Source: an uncultured Gammaproteobacteria bacterium (GTDB lineage: Bacteria > Pseudomonadota > Gammaproteobacteria > Nitrosococcales > Methylophagaceae). From it: 64,000 nt of DNA. Shown piece by piece: positions 34,088 through 44,511 of the stretch. The position numbers and the translations under genes are program-made. Within the stretch, counting starts at the first letter, position 1. Every line of letters begins with the position of its first letter. Location: positions 30,727 to 94,726 of the forward strand of contig CAJIZI010000002.1 of assembly GCA_905181885.1 (NCBI GenBank), written 5' to 3'. The notes beneath the pieces were generated by a model. That model had not been told where the DNA came from, searched no databases, and worked only from the letters and a program-made list of their open reading frames with translations.

Positions 34088-35047
34088 TTAGCCTTCAAAT
34101 TCACCATAGCTGAGCAGACGTTTTTGTCTATGTTCAATTAGGCCTTCTATCGAAATATTATCAAAATCTGCTAACTTTTTCTCAATAGCAACTTTTATAC
34201 GCAGTGCCATTTCATCAGCATCACGATGTGCTCCACCTAAAGGTTCTGGAATAACTGTATCGACTAGACCTAATGCTTTTAATTTTCCAGATGTTACACC
34301 CAGAGTCTCAGCTGCTTCTGGTGCTTTATCCGCACTTTTCCATAGAATAGAAGCACAACCTTCTGGCGAGATAACCGAATAAATACTATATTGCAGCATC
34401 ATCAAGTGGTCGCCCACACCCACAGCTAGAGCACCGCCAGATCCACCTTCACCAATAACCGTGCAAATGATCGGTGTTTTTAGCTGGGCCATTTCGAACA
34501 AATTACGCGCAATCGCTTCACTTTGCCCCCTTTCTTCCGCATCAATACCAGGGTAAGCACCAGGGGTATCAATAAAGGTCAAGACAGGCAGTCCAAATCG
34601 TTCTGCCATTTTCATAACACGTAATGCTTTTCGATAGCCTTCGGGTCTCGGCATCCCAAAATTACGAGCTACTTTTTCACGTGTATCACGACCTTTTTGA
34701 TGACCTATCACAACAACAGAACGATTATTTAGTCGACCAATCCCTGCTACTAAAGCGGCATCATCTGCATATAGGCGGTCGCCATGTAGCTCCTCGAAAT
34801 CGGTCACAATACGATTAATGTAATCCAGTGTATATGGCCGCTGTGGGTGGCGTGCCATTTGAGTAACCTGCCAAGGAGTTAAGCTAGAAAAGATGGAGCG
34901 CGTCATTTCAACACTTTTATCTTGTAGCTTTTGAATTTCCTCAGTGAGATTCAAGTCATCACTATCACTACTCATGTAACGCAACTCGTCTATTTTCGCC
35001 TCTAACTCGGCGATTGGTTGCTCATAGCTGAGAAAATTTTGCGGCAT
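34088..35047 (-). CDS. accA: Acetyl-CoA carboxylase carboxyltransferase subunit alpha
   Basis: With AccD transfers the carboxyl group from biotin to acetyl-CoA, first step of fatty-acid synthesis. 319 residues. Typical stretches are [49 protein letters not shown] (about 155-172) and the oxyanion-type [11 protein letters not shown] (about 198). dnaE lies 164 nt upstream; tilS follows. Confidence 0.97.
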   Translation of the reverse strand: MPQNFLSYEQPIAELEAKIDELRYMSSDSDDLNLTEEIQKLQDKSVEMTRSIFSSLTPWQVTQMARHPQRPYTLDYINRIVTDFEELHGDRLYADDAALVAGIGRLNNRSVVVIGHQKGRDTREKVARNFGMPRPEGYRKALRVMKMAERFGLPVLTFIDTPGAYPGIDAEERGQSEAIARNLFEMAQLKTPIICTVIGEGGSGGALAVGVGDHLMMLQYSIYSVISPEGCASILWKSADKAPEAAETLGVTSGKLKALGLVDTVIPEPLGGAHRDADEMALRIKVAIEKKLADFDNISIEGLIEHRQKRLLSYGEFEG

Positions 35048-35211
35048 TACTATTTTCCTTAAAATTCAAATTATATGAAATTATACACGTGCCGCAACGA
35101 AAAATACTTAGCCTATGATTAATTCGTTATTCAATCTACAGACTAGTATTTTGAGTACCCGAAGCAAAGTCTCTCTGCCCTATAGTTTCTTTACGTCATC
35201 CATTCTTGACT

Positions 35212-38200
35212 CTAACCATACTTCATGATGACTTCTATCACTAGTGGTGAAGACTCAAGACTAGCTAATAAGGCATCAGACGGCGTAACTTTCCAATCAG
35301 CTCCCAATGAAATCACAGATCTTGCATCTTGATTTCGATAATCAACTTCAACAGGAATCAAACCATCTTTAAACGGGTCTATGGTCGTTTTCAAGAAATC
35401 AACCCACCCATGATCATCAGACTGATTATCGATTTTAACCACTAATGCTTTACCACACATTTCTCGTGCTCGTGCCACGTCATAAACCACTTCAGCAGTT
35501 GCCGCTAGGCCCCCAGTGAAGTTATCTTGACCAATCTTACCTTGAATAACAACCAGCTTGTCGGGCTGTAAGACCGATTGATATTGTTCATACACATCAG
35601 CAAATACACGAACTTCCAATCTTGCCGTTCTATCATCTAAAGTAATAAAAGCCATCCGGCCACCATTTTTACTCTTCATTGTACGTATAGCGACAATCAA
35701 GCCAGCTGTTATTATGGGAATCTCATTACGCTTATAACCTTTTGCCTCAGGAGCATCTAGTTCGCTAATACGTTTAGGAATAAAAAGAGCTAATTCTTTA
35801 ACATAACGATCGATTGGGTGACCACTTAAATACAACCCTAATGTTTCTTTTTCTGCTATCAGAAGCTGTTCCTTAGTCCATTCAAGCGCCTCTAGTAACG
35901 GTTCACTCTCAACCTGTGTCTTATCTACCTCTATCACACCAAACATATCATTCTGGCCACTATCTGTATCACGTCGATATTGTTCAGCTATATGTGTAGC
36001 CTTAACTAAACTGGCTTCTAAACTTGCACGATGACTACCTAACTCATCAAAAGCACCTGATTTGACTAAGCCATCCAATACTCGGCGGTTTATTTTTTTC
36101 ATATCAACGCGGCGACAAAAATCATACAAGCTACTATACTTTTCGCCATTTTGTCGTTCTTCAACAATACCTTCTAGGGCAGATTCACCCACACCTTTGA
36201 TAGCTCCCATCCCATAACGAATTGTTCTATCATCAGCGACTGTAAAACGAATTTTACTGTAGTTAACATCTGGTGGTAAGACAATTAACTCCATATCCCT
36301 ACATTCATCAATTAACCCTACGATTTTATCAGTATTATCCATATCTGCTGATAGAACAGCCGCCATAAAGGCCGCAGGATAATGTGCTTTCAACCATGCT
36401 GTTTGATAAGCTATCAACGCATATGCTGCTGAATGTGATTTGTTAAAACCATACTCTGCGAACTTTTCCATCAAATCAAAAATAGGACCGGCTGTCCTCT
36501 CATCAATACCACGATTTTGTGCGCCTTCTAGGAAGAATGCTCTTTGCTGAGCCATTTCTTCCGCTTTCTTTTTACCCATGGCTCGTCGCAACATATCAGC
36601 ACTGCCAAGGCTATAGCCTGCTAATACTTGAGCTATTTGCATAACCTGTTCTTGGTATACGATTACTCCATAGGTTGGCTTTAAGATCGGTTCTAGATCT
36701 GGGTGAGGATAATTGACTTCAGCTCGACCATGTTTACGATTGACAAAATCATCAACCATACCTGACTGCAACGGCCCGGGGCGAAATAAAGCAACCAATG
36801 CTACAATATCTTCAAAAGTATCTGGTTGAAGACGTTTTATCAAATCCTTCATTCCACGTGATTCAAGCTGGAATACGGCTGTTGTTTCACAACGTTTTAG
36901 TAATTCATAACTTGCTCTATCGTTAAGGGGTAAGTTAGTAATATCGATTTTGGAAAATTCATCCGCTGGTAAAATGGCAGATAGGTTTTTAATAGTCCAA
37001 TCAATTACGGTGAGTGTTCTAAGGCCTAGGAAATCAAACTTAACTAAACCCACACTTTCAACGTCATCTTTATCGTACTGTGATACCAACCCCGCGCCGT
37101 TATGTTCACAATAAATGGGAGTGTATTCAGTTAGAGATTTTGGAGCGATCACTACACCACCAGCATGCTTGCCGACATTTCTTGTTAGTCCTTCAAGCTG
37201 TAGCGCTAGATCTATTAGTGTCTTAACATCTTCTTCTTTGTCATAACGTTCTTTTAATAAAGGCTCTTGTTCTAAAGCCTTAGTTAACGTCATTTTCAAT
37301 TCAAAGGGTACTAACTTGGCCAAGCTATCAACAAGACCGTAGGGAAGCCCTAATACACGGCCTACATCGCGCAGTACTGCCTTGGCTGCCATCGTACCGT
37401 ATGTAATGATCTGTGAAACATGATCACGCCCATAATGTTGCGAGACATATTCAATAACTTTGTCTCGACCTTCCATACAAAAATCAATATCGAAATCTGG
37501 CAACGAAACTCGCTCTGGATTCAGAAAACGCTCAAATAATAGATCATATTGCAGAGGATCAATATCAGTGATTTCCAACGCATAAGCAACTAATGAACCG
37601 GCACCAGATCCCCTACCTGGTCCAACAGGGATATCGTTATTTTTAGCCCAATTTATAAAGTCTGCCACAATTAAGAAATAACCGGGAAAACCCATTTCAT
37701 TAATTACATTTAACTCAATTTTCAAACGTTCATCGTATGACTCTCGCTTATCCTGACGGTCACTTTCCTTAGTAAATAAGGTGGCAAGACGCTTCTCCAA
37801 TCCTTCACGAGACTCTTGTGTTAAAAATTCTGCTATCGACATACCTTCAGGCACGGGAAAATCAGGCAAGAAATGTTGGTCAAGACTCAATTCGACATTA
37901 CACCGTTTTGCAATTTCTACTGTATTTTCAATCGCATCTGGAATATCACTAAACAAGGCCACCATCTCTTCAGCACTGCGTAAATATTGTTCAGTCGAAT
38001 AATTTCTTGGCCTTCTTGGATCATCCAGCAATCGCCCGTCACTAATGCAAACTTTAGCTTCATGAGCTTCAAATTGTTCCGCATCTATAAATCGAACATC
38101 ATTAGTTGCAACAACTGGTAAATCAAATTCATATGCTATATCTAATGCAGCATCAATATAACGCTCATCATCTTCACGACCTGTTCGAATTAACTCTAAA

Positions 38201-38697
38201 TAGAGTCGATCTGGAAATAGCGAGGTCCACCGATTGACAATTGAACTTACCTCATCTTTTTGCTCGTTTAATAGTGCCTTGGATAATAAACCCTCACGAC
38301 TAGAAGCAATACAGATCAATCCTTCAGTTTGTCCTTCGAGCCAAGAAAAATCGAGCATAGGTACACCTAAATGCTGCCCTTCAATATAAGCTCGAGACAA
38401 TAACCGGCAGAGGTTATGATAGCCAATCATATTCTGACAAAGCACCACAAACCGGCTATTACCTTTCGTGTCCGCTTCATCCCGCAAGCGAAGATCCGCG
38501 CCCAAAATAGGTTTAATACCTGCACTAATAGCCGCACTGTAAAATTTTACAGCTGCAAAGAAATTATGCTGATCTGTCAAAGCAACCGCTGGCATTCCAG
38601 CTTCAGCTATAGCAGAAACTAAAGGTTTAATACGTATCAGTCCATCAATCAGTGAATAATCACTATGAAGGTGTAAGTGAACAAACTGTGCAGCCAT
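35212..38697 (-). CDS. dnaE: DNA polymerase III alpha subunit
   Basis: Catalytic subunit of the replicase. 1161 residues, same as E. coli (1160). N-terminal PHP domain HLHSDYSLIDGLI (about 8-20), palm aspartates in LPDFDIDFCMEGRDKVIEY (about 398-416), HhH region, OB-fold (about 990-1070, AGLIVAIRTMKSKNGGRM) and a short tau-binding tail. The ORF is intact throughout. Confidence 0.98.
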   Translation of the reverse strand: MAAQFVHLHLHSDYSLIDGLIRIKPLVSAIAEAGMPAVALTDQHNFFAAVKFYSAAISAGIKPILGADLRLRDEADTKGNSRFVVLCQNMIGYHNLCRLLSRAYIEGQHLGVPMLDFSWLEGQTEGLICIASSREGLLSKALLNEQKDEVSSIVNRWTSLFPDRLYLELIRTGREDDERYIDAALDIAYEFDLPVVATNDVRFIDAEQFEAHEAKVCISDGRLLDDPRRPRNYSTEQYLRSAEEMVALFSDIPDAIENTVEIAKRCNVELSLDQHFLPDFPVPEGMSIAEFLTQESREGLEKRLATLFTKESDRQDKRESYDERLKIELNVINEMGFPGYFLIVADFINWAKNNDIPVGPGRGSGAGSLVAYALEITDIDPLQYDLLFERFLNPERVSLPDFDIDFCMEGRDKVIEYVSQHYGRDHVSQIITYGTMAAKAVLRDVGRVLGLPYGLVDSLAKLVPFELKMTLTKALEQEPLLKERYDKEEDVKTLIDLALQLEGLTRNVGKHAGGVVIAPKSLTEYTPIYCEHNGAGLVSQYDKDDVESVGLVKFDFLGLRTLTVIDWTIKNLSAILPADEFSKIDITNLPLNDRASYELLKRCETTAVFQLESRGMKDLIKRLQPDTFEDIVALVALFRPGPLQSGMVDDFVNRKHGRAEVNYPHPDLEPILKPTYGVIVYQEQVMQIAQVLAGYSLGSADMLRRAMGKKKAEEMAQQRAFFLEGAQNRGIDERTAGPIFDLMEKFAEYGFNKSHSAAYALIAYQTAWLKAHYPAAFMAAVLSADMDNTDKIVGLIDECRDMELIVLPPDVNYSKIRFTVADDRTIRYGMGAIKGVGESALEGIVEERQNGEKYSSLYDFCRRVDMKKINRRVLDGLVKSGAFDELGSHRASLEASLVKATHIAEQYRRDTDSGQNDMFGVIEVDKTQVESEPLLEALEWTKEQLLIAEKETLGLYLSGHPIDRYVKELALFIPKRISELDAPEAKGYKRNEIPIITAGLIVAIRTMKSKNGGRMAFITLDDRTARLEVRVFADVYEQYQSVLQPDKLVVIQGKIGQDNFTGGLAATAEVVYDVARAREMCGKALVVKIDNQSDDHGWVDFLKTTIDPFKDGLIPVEVDYRNQDARSVISLGADWKVTPSDALLASLESSPLVIEVIMKYG

Positions 38698-38717
38698 AAC
38701 TTAACTTACCCAAGTAA

Positions 38718-40463
38718 TCATTGTGGGAAATTCACCCGGCCTGGTTTAGCATCTAGCCCTATTGTTGCTTCCACAATCGAACGTGCTTCTTTTTGGCCTA
38801 GTGCAAAAGCATCTTTTTCAGTCATGGAAGGACTAAACGCACCTGCCGAAGGTGAGGATTCTTCATTTTGTTTTAGATAGAGCGTTTGAGTCGGATAAGC
38901 AAACTCAACACTAAGCTGCTTCGCTAGACGCAAAATATCAAGTAGGAATCGGTGGCGTTCTCTTAACTCCATATTCCAATCAGGTGTTTCCCAAAACACA
39001 TAAACTAAGATATCAAGTGATGCAGCATTATATTCATTAAAGTAAACGTGATAGTAATCTTTACGCATATAGGGATGTAATTGAATTAACCCTCGAATCC
39101 CTTCACAAAAAGCATCAATCTTCTCAGGTGCTGTGTCATATGTCAGCCCTAATGTCGACTTCATACGTCGAAAGCGCCTAGCCCCCATATTATCTATTTT
39201 AGTATTTGTTAGAAAAGAATTAGGCACTGTTATTAGTGAGTTATAAAATGTTCTTACTTTTGTGCTTCTAAAACCAACTCCTTCAACAGAACCCTCAACG
39301 TCACCAATGACTACCCAATCACCTATTTGAAATGGACGATCAAGCAAAACTGTTAGAGAACCAAAAAAGTTACCTAACAGATCCTTGGCGGCCAAAGCAA
39401 AGGCCAGGCCACCCAGCCCTAACCCCGTCAATAAACTAGTAACATCGATATTAAGGTTATCTGCTGAGAAGACAACACCCATCACGACCACGAAAACTTT
39501 CAAGCTTTTTCTAACCATCGGTACCAATAAATCATCGAACTTATTGGGTGTTGCTAATGCTTTCCTCTTTAATAAAGCATCAACAATGTCGACAAGCCGG
39601 AAGGTACTCCAAATAGCAGACAAGCACACCAATATCTTAACTGCCACTGATAATATGATTAATGCTGTATCTGGTAGGCCTAACATGCCCAATAAAGACC
39701 ACCAGATTAGAGCCATTGCCATTAATCCTAGTGGCCTTAGCACTTGGTTATCCATTTCTTTAAATACAGGGTTACTCTTCTGCCAGCGACTGACATTTTT
39801 GGCTAGAAACCATGCAACCACTCTGTCAGTTACAGAGCCAATTAGGATAACAATGAAAACACCGAGCCATTGCCAATACTTCAATAAAAAACTACCTTTT
39901 AATGCTTCGGGTAATTGAGAACTTATTTTGATGTGGACAGGGAGTTTTACTTGCTGATTTATAGTGCCATTGTTTCCAGAAACTTTAAGCAGTCCTTCCA
40001 GAATATCAGGAACAGCGCTCAAGCTGTCTTTACTAAATAACCAACGACCATCGATCTGCTTAGTAATTTTTACAGTCCCTTGAGAATAGGTTCCAAAAAC
40101 ATATTCCTCTGTTCTTGGGACCTCAGGAATATCCGTCAGAATTACCTGCTTACTTCGCTCTATTACTAGATATAATGAATGTGCTAATTCCTTTCCTTTT
40201 TCTTTCTCAATCACACTAGCGATATTACTCAAATCTAACGTCGAAATAGCTTTATCTAATTGTTTTTTATCACCTTTTGAGACGGCTTGCATTGCTTCAC
40301 TAAATGTCTGCATTGTTACTCGAGGGTTTAGAAGTGAAAGAGGAACCTTCATAACGCTGGCATCTTGAGCTGTTGGTCTATTTTGTAGTTCTTCCGCTAT
40401 GCTCAGCGGCAAAAAAAACCATAAAGCTATGATCAACATGCACTGCTTATTCAACATTTTCAT
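38718..40463 (-). CDS. MscS-family mechanosensitive ion channel protein
   Basis: 581 residues, larger than plain MscS (about 286). It has a signal peptide (1-23), a periplasmic N-terminal region of about 160 residues, and then five or so membrane helices (about 195-370). The conserved MscS pore and beta domain follow: GLGGLAFALAAKDLLGNFFG (about 345-364) and LLDRPFQIGDWVVIGDVEG (about 369-387). A cytoplasmic alpha/beta domain completes it. It probably gates with membrane tension; regulators of this size have varied roles, so the ion and signal are open. It overlaps the nagZ stop by 4 nt. Confidence 0.92.
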   Translation of the reverse strand: MKMLNKQCMLIIALWFFLPLSIAEELQNRPTAQDASVMKVPLSLLNPRVTMQTFSEAMQAVSKGDKKQLDKAISTLDLSNIASVIEKEKGKELAHSLYLVIERSKQVILTDIPEVPRTEEYVFGTYSQGTVKITKQIDGRWLFSKDSLSAVPDILEGLLKVSGNNGTINQQVKLPVHIKISSQLPEALKGSFLLKYWQWLGVFIVILIGSVTDRVVAWFLAKNVSRWQKSNPVFKEMDNQVLRPLGLMAMALIWWSLLGMLGLPDTALIILSVAVKILVCLSAIWSTFRLVDIVDALLKRKALATPNKFDDLLVPMVRKSLKVFVVVMGVVFSADNLNIDVTSLLTGLGLGGLAFALAAKDLLGNFFGSLTVLLDRPFQIGDWVVIGDVEGSVEGVGFRSTKVRTFYNSLITVPNSFLTNTKIDNMGARRFRRMKSTLGLTYDTAPEKIDAFCEGIRGLIQLHPYMRKDYYHVYFNEYNAASLDILVYVFWETPDWNMELRERHRFLLDILRLAKQLSVEFAYPTQTLYLKQNEESSPSAGAFSPSMTEKDAFALGQKEARSIVEATIGLDAKPGRVNFPQ

Positions 40464-41509
40464 ACTAAATTAAACTCCCTCTCTGATTCAGGACCATAGC
40501 TCGATACAACTTTCACAGCAGTTTGCCAGTCATTACTTGCTAATAAAGTGTCACGTCCCTGAGTGTGTCTGCCACGTAAGCGAATTAACCTCAAATGCCT
40601 AAATGGATTATCATCTATTTTTAAGCCGTCGATTACTTGCACCACACTTTCAGGCTTATTGCAGACTAATACCATATCGCAGCCCGCGTCTAGAGCTGCT
40701 TCAGCACGTGCTAAACTATCTCCCATTACAGCTGCACCCTCCATACTTAAATCATCACTCAAAACCGCACCTTGGAAACCAAACCGTCCTCTTAATATTT
40801 CTTTAATCCAGAAGGGTGAAAACCCAGCGGGTAAAGTATCGCTTTTATCATACACAATATGGGCCGGCATGATACCTGCCAACTCACTATTACATAGCTG
40901 CTTAAAGGGGAGCATATCTGCTTCTAGCATATCTTCAAAAGAGCGACTATCTATGGGTAAGCCCATGTGTGAATCTACCTCAACGGCACCATGACCAGGA
41001 AAATGTTTACCCACAGCAGGCATCCATGCTCTCTTCATACCTTGAATATAAGCCCTTGCCATTATTACGACAGCTTGAGGATCCTGATGAAAAGATCGGT
41101 CGCCTATAACCTGGCTAACGCCATAGTCTAAATCTAAAACGGGTGCAAAACTGAAGTCAACTCCAACCGAACGTAACTCGGCAGCCATTAACCAACCAGT
41201 CATTTCCGCACGCAATAAGACTTCCTCAGTTTCATGGCCGTATTGTTTACCCAAAACCCCAATAGGTGGTAGCCGAGTAAAGCCCTTTCGAAAACGTTGT
41301 ACACGCCCGCCCTCATGATCCACCGAAATTAATAAGTGAGGATCACGTAAATTATGGATACTGGCAGTTAAAGCCGATACTTGTTCGGGGGATTCATAAT
41401 TACGACTAAATAGTATTACCCCTCCTACTAAGGGGTGCTGCAGAATTTCAGATTCTTCTGCACTTAGAGTCAAACCAACTAAATCGACCATCAATGGGCC
41501 TAACGTCAT
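40460..41509 (-). CDS. nagZ: Beta-N-acetylhexosaminidase NagZ
   Basis: Cytosolic family-3 glycosidase that removes GlcNAc from anhydro-muropeptides in peptidoglycan recycling. 349 residues. Substrate text DHEGGRVQRFRKGFTRLPP (about 61-79), KHFPGHGAVEVDSHMGLP (about 170-187, with the catalytic histidine) and nucleophile Asp in GAVLSDDLSMEGAA (about 250). It works in the pathway of AmpD encoded at 24791-25345. Confidence 0.96.
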   Translation of the reverse strand: MTLGPLMVDLVGLTLSAEESEILQHPLVGGVILFSRNYESPEQVSALTASIHNLRDPHLLISVDHEGGRVQRFRKGFTRLPPIGVLGKQYGHETEEVLLRAEMTGWLMAAELRSVGVDFSFAPVLDLDYGVSQVIGDRSFHQDPQAVVIMARAYIQGMKRAWMPAVGKHFPGHGAVEVDSHMGLPIDSRSFEDMLEADMLPFKQLCNSELAGIMPAHIVYDKSDTLPAGFSPFWIKEILRGRFGFQGAVLSDDLSMEGAAVMGDSLARAEAALDAGCDMVLVCNKPESVVQVIDGLKIDDNPFRHLRLIRLRGRHTQGRDTLLASNDWQTAVKVVSSYGPESEREFNLV

Positions 41510-41520
41510 ACACCTTCACC

Positions 41521-42012
41521 TTATTCGTGAATCGTGACCTGTGTACCTACTTTTACTAAATCAAAAAGCAACAACAAATCTCGATTATGCATTCGAATAC
41601 ACCCATGTGATAACGGTTTTCCCATGGGTAAACTATCAGGGCAACCATGGATATAAATATAACGTTGCATTGTATCAACATTCGCCAATCGGTTACGGCC
41701 AACTTCTAGACCGCTAAGCCATAAAATACGCGTCAATATCCAATCTCGTTCGGGAAACTCTGCTGATAAAGCATCTGTGTAGATCTGCCCTGTGGGTCTG
41801 CGGCCCACAAATATTGAATTGTCAGGTAAGTCTGCACCAATGCAAGCTCTAATTTCATGTCTGCCTCTTGGCGTACACTCACTATCTTTTAGTTCACCTG
41901 GACCATTTTTAGCTGTCGAAACAGGTGCTTCAAAGAGGCAATTTATTTCTTCGTTATTTAATAAAACACGACAAATTTGTAACGAAAGAGAAATTTCAAT
42001 GCTTAACATCAT
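41521..42012 (-). CDS. L,D-transpeptidase (YkuD/ErfK domain) protein
   Basis: 163 residues almost entirely one YkuD domain. The catalytic signature is YIHGCPDSLPMGKPLSHGCI (about 128-147; His and Cys of SHGCIRM). No signal peptide is visible, so if exported it must use another route or an earlier start. It is 11 nt upstream of nagZ, so a link to peptidoglycan metabolism is likely. Such enzymes form 3-3 crosslinks or attach lipoprotein, but which applies cannot be read here. Confidence 0.9.
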   Translation of the reverse strand: MMLSIEISLSLQICRVLLNNEEINCLFEAPVSTAKNGPGELKDSECTPRGRHEIRACIGADLPDNSIFVGRRPTGQIYTDALSAEFPERDWILTRILWLSGLEVGRNRLANVDTMQRYIYIHGCPDSLPMGKPLSHGCIRMHNRDLLLLFDLVKVGTQVTIHE

Positions 42013-42187
42013 CTCATTCGCTTATTTTTGTGGTGATACATCATAAGAGGTAGTATATACATAACTATGCAAGCACTAGCTGTTTGGTTCTATATCAACA
42101 ACTAAAAGACCCCTATCACTTTTTATATTTTACAATACGTTTAGTAAGACGTAACAATAGTTAGTACAAGATTAATAATCAGTATTC

Positions 42188-42570
42188 CTAATCTTGAGCA
42201 CTCTGATTCAACTGTGACTCTTCATCTGACTGTGTCAGGCCGACAACTAACAAAATACCAAAACCCATCACAAGGTAATAAGCCAATGCTAAACCAGTAA
42301 AATCAAAAATAAATGGCCACAATATAAATAGAACTCCAGCAGAAAAATCAATAACTAAATGAGATTTTAGTGGAATTAACATACCGATACTGAAATCATA
42401 ATCAGTCATTAGACTATATAGAATAAGATAACCCCAGCTATTACTGAAAGCCAATATGCATAGGGGGAAACCTCATTAAATTCTAGTACACTTGGCGCTA
42501 GAATCAAAACAATGGCTGACATATAATCTAATAAACCATGTACACGTGGTGTTATTATTCGAAAACTCAT
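42188..42570 (-). pseudogene. Small SPW-repeat-like membrane protein, frameshifted
   Basis: Two frames join into one product. From an ATG at 42570 the first reads MSFRIITPRVHGLLDYMSAI and continues to LSVIAGVIL, then stops at a TAA. The other frame carries on with YSLMTDYDFSIGMLIPLKSH to the end at 42188. One lost base or two gained bases near 42415-42440 (around TTCTATATAG) would unite them into about 126 residues with four membrane helices. The two halves resemble each other, as in SPW-repeat proteins. The family name is a recollection and is not certain. Confidence 0.72.
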
Positions 42571-42662
42571 TCGACTATCCTCTTAAACTTGCATGGAAAA
42601 ATATAATAATCAAATACCTTGATCTCACGAAGCATCAGTCCCTGATAGTAGCAGGATTATGT

Positions 42663-43648
42663 TCATTGCGCACCTAATTGACTAGTAAAAAATTCGCGGA
42701 ATCTTTTATCAATCCAATACTTGGGGCTTAATGGGTTATTACCGTATACAAAACCAACGTGCCCCCCGCTCTTCGCCAGCTCCAGTGTCACATCCTGTGA
42801 CAAGTCTCTTCGTATTGGAATTGCTGCTGGTGTCATAAATGGGTCATTTTCACTATGTAATACTAATGTCGGTCTTTTAATTGATTTTAGAAATTGCCTA
42901 GCACTTGCTCTCTCATAATAATCATCCGCACTTTTAAAGCCATGCATTTTAGCCGCTACATTATCAATCTGATAAAACGTGTTAGCTTTATTAAACTCAG
43001 TCCAAATCCATAGGGAAAACTGCATAGCTTTTATGCTTATCGAGTACTTTTTTCCTAACCAAGCGAATTAGGTGTTGCTGATAAATACGCGAAAAACCTG
43101 TTGATAAATGCCTCGCTGTATTAGCCAAGTCAAAAGGCACTGACACAGCCATAGCTGCAGACAACGGACAGTCTTCACCCTGCTCCCCTAGGTACTTTAA
43201 TAAAGCATTCCCCCCCATAGAGACTCCAAGAGCACCTATCTCTCTATCAGGAAACCGAGCACGCAAAAAGCGAATAAAATGATCTATGTCCGGGCTATCA
43301 CCAGAATGATACCACCGTGGCAGACGGTTACCTTTCTTACCACAAGTTCGAAAATGCATTAATACACCTTGCCATCCAAGCTCATGCACAATATTTAAAA
43401 CACCTCGCACATAGCCCGAGTCTATCGATCCTTCTAGGCCATGGAATAGGGCGATGATTGGCCCTGACGCTGTCGGCTCTGTCCACGTTAACTCAACGAA
43501 AGTCGCCATCTGGCAACTCTAGATCTTCTTCAGTTAGTAATAAAGGCGAAGGCCTTCTAAATAAAGTAGGAAAAAGCGTTTGGCTATGCCGCTCAGGTAA
43601 CCAGTAAGCAGTTTCAAACTCACTATTAATAATATTTCCTTCCGACAT
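42663..43648 (-). pseudogene. yheT: YheT-family alpha/beta hydrolase, two frameshifts
   Basis: Three consecutive frames together match the YheT family end to end. Fragment one starts MSEGNIINSEFETAYWLPER and ends at LELPDGDF; fragment two begins at FVELTWTEP and holds LFHGLEGSIDSGYVRG, MHFRTCGKKGNRLPR, YHSGDSPDIDHF and the nucleophile elbow LGVSMGGNALLKYL. Fragment three begins at TEFNKANTF and holds LVLHSENDPFMTP and GGHVGF with the catalytic acid and histidine. One extra base near 43498 and one near 43002-43003 account for both breaks. Corrected length is 327 residues, near the family's 340. Confidence 0.88.
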
Positions 43649-44017
43649 ACTTTTATTCTTCAAATTTAACAATGGCGACAATATGACATGATTTACGTCT
43701 AATAGACAAACCATGAAAAACTTAAAATGAAAATTAATTACTTATATTCTCTATATTTAAAATATAACAAAACCTCACATCTTGCTGAAATTAGATAATA
43801 TTGCTAGCTTAGATACTGTTATTTGGTGGGGAGAAACGAATATAACTGTTATGTAAATAAATTCTTTAGTCATTCGTCTTATACATACAAATAATTAATG
43901 TAGAAAACATTACGTCAACTCACAATTATAAAGTAGATTAGCACCAAAATTATCAATTGAAACAAACATATACAGCTCCACGGCAATACTTCCACCTTAA
44001 GAGTCTAATAAAAGATA
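43649..44017. other. Non-coding gap, AT-rich
   Basis: About 370 bases between the yheT start and the next gene. It is strongly AT-rich and holds no convincing reading frame, RNA or terminator. It must contain the promoters of both divergent genes, but no -35/-10 pair stands out. Confidence 0.5.
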
Positions 44018-44425
44018 ATGACAATGAAAAAAATAACTTTCCTCACCAGTGTCTTACTACTAATGCTAAGCCAGTCAAGCAAAGCTAATGATATTAATAT
44101 TCTAGCAGCAGCTATCATTCATCAAAGTCACGGTGAATATCTAGTTAACGTTAAACTGGAACATCATGACACTGGCTGGCAGCACTATGCTGATGAATGG
44201 CGGCTTGTTGATAATAAAGGGAATATATTAGGAAGTAGAGTATTACAACACCCACACGTGCATGAGCAACCTTTTACACGATCCTTAAGTAACGTCAAGA
44301 TCAGCAGTGAACTCCAGGCCGTCTACATCGAGGCCCACGATAAGGTGCATGGCTGGACAAAGAATCGTTTAATGATTGATCTTACCAAAATGCAAAATGG
44401 AAGGATCACATCTCGAGCTAAATAA
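44018..44425 (+). CDS. Exported protein of unknown function, histidine-rich
   Basis: 135 residues. Signal peptide at 1-24 (FLTSVLLLMLSQSSKAND), then a compact domain with many histidines and tryptophans: LEHHDTGWQHYADEWRL and QHPHVHEQPFTRSL. These could bind a metal, but no known family is recognised with confidence. The rest reads as a beta-rich secreted domain (VKISSELQAVYIEAHDKVHG). A terminator follows. It is flanked by hydrolase genes and no operon partner is evident. Confidence 0.72.
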   Translation: MTMKKITFLTSVLLLMLSQSSKANDINILAAAIIHQSHGEYLVNVKLEHHDTGWQHYADEWRLVDNKGNILGSRVLQHPHVHEQPFTRSLSNVKISSELQAVYIEAHDKVHGWTKNRLMIDLTKMQNGRITSRAK

Positions 44426-44454
44426 GCTCTATTTTATTACCCAGACTTAAACAA

Positions 44455-44495
44455 AAAAGCCCGTAGAAGATATTTACGCTCTTTCACGGGCTTTT
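44455..44495. terminator. Bidirectional terminator between convergent genes
   Basis: AAAAGCCCGT, about 21 bases of loop, then ACGGGCTTTT: a 10-bp perfect stem flanked by A and T tracts on both sides. It lies 30 nt after the exported protein gene and 17 nt past the end of the MetX-like gene on the other strand, so it can serve both. Confidence 0.8.
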
Positions 44496-44511
44496 AACGG
44501 TGCTCAATCGG

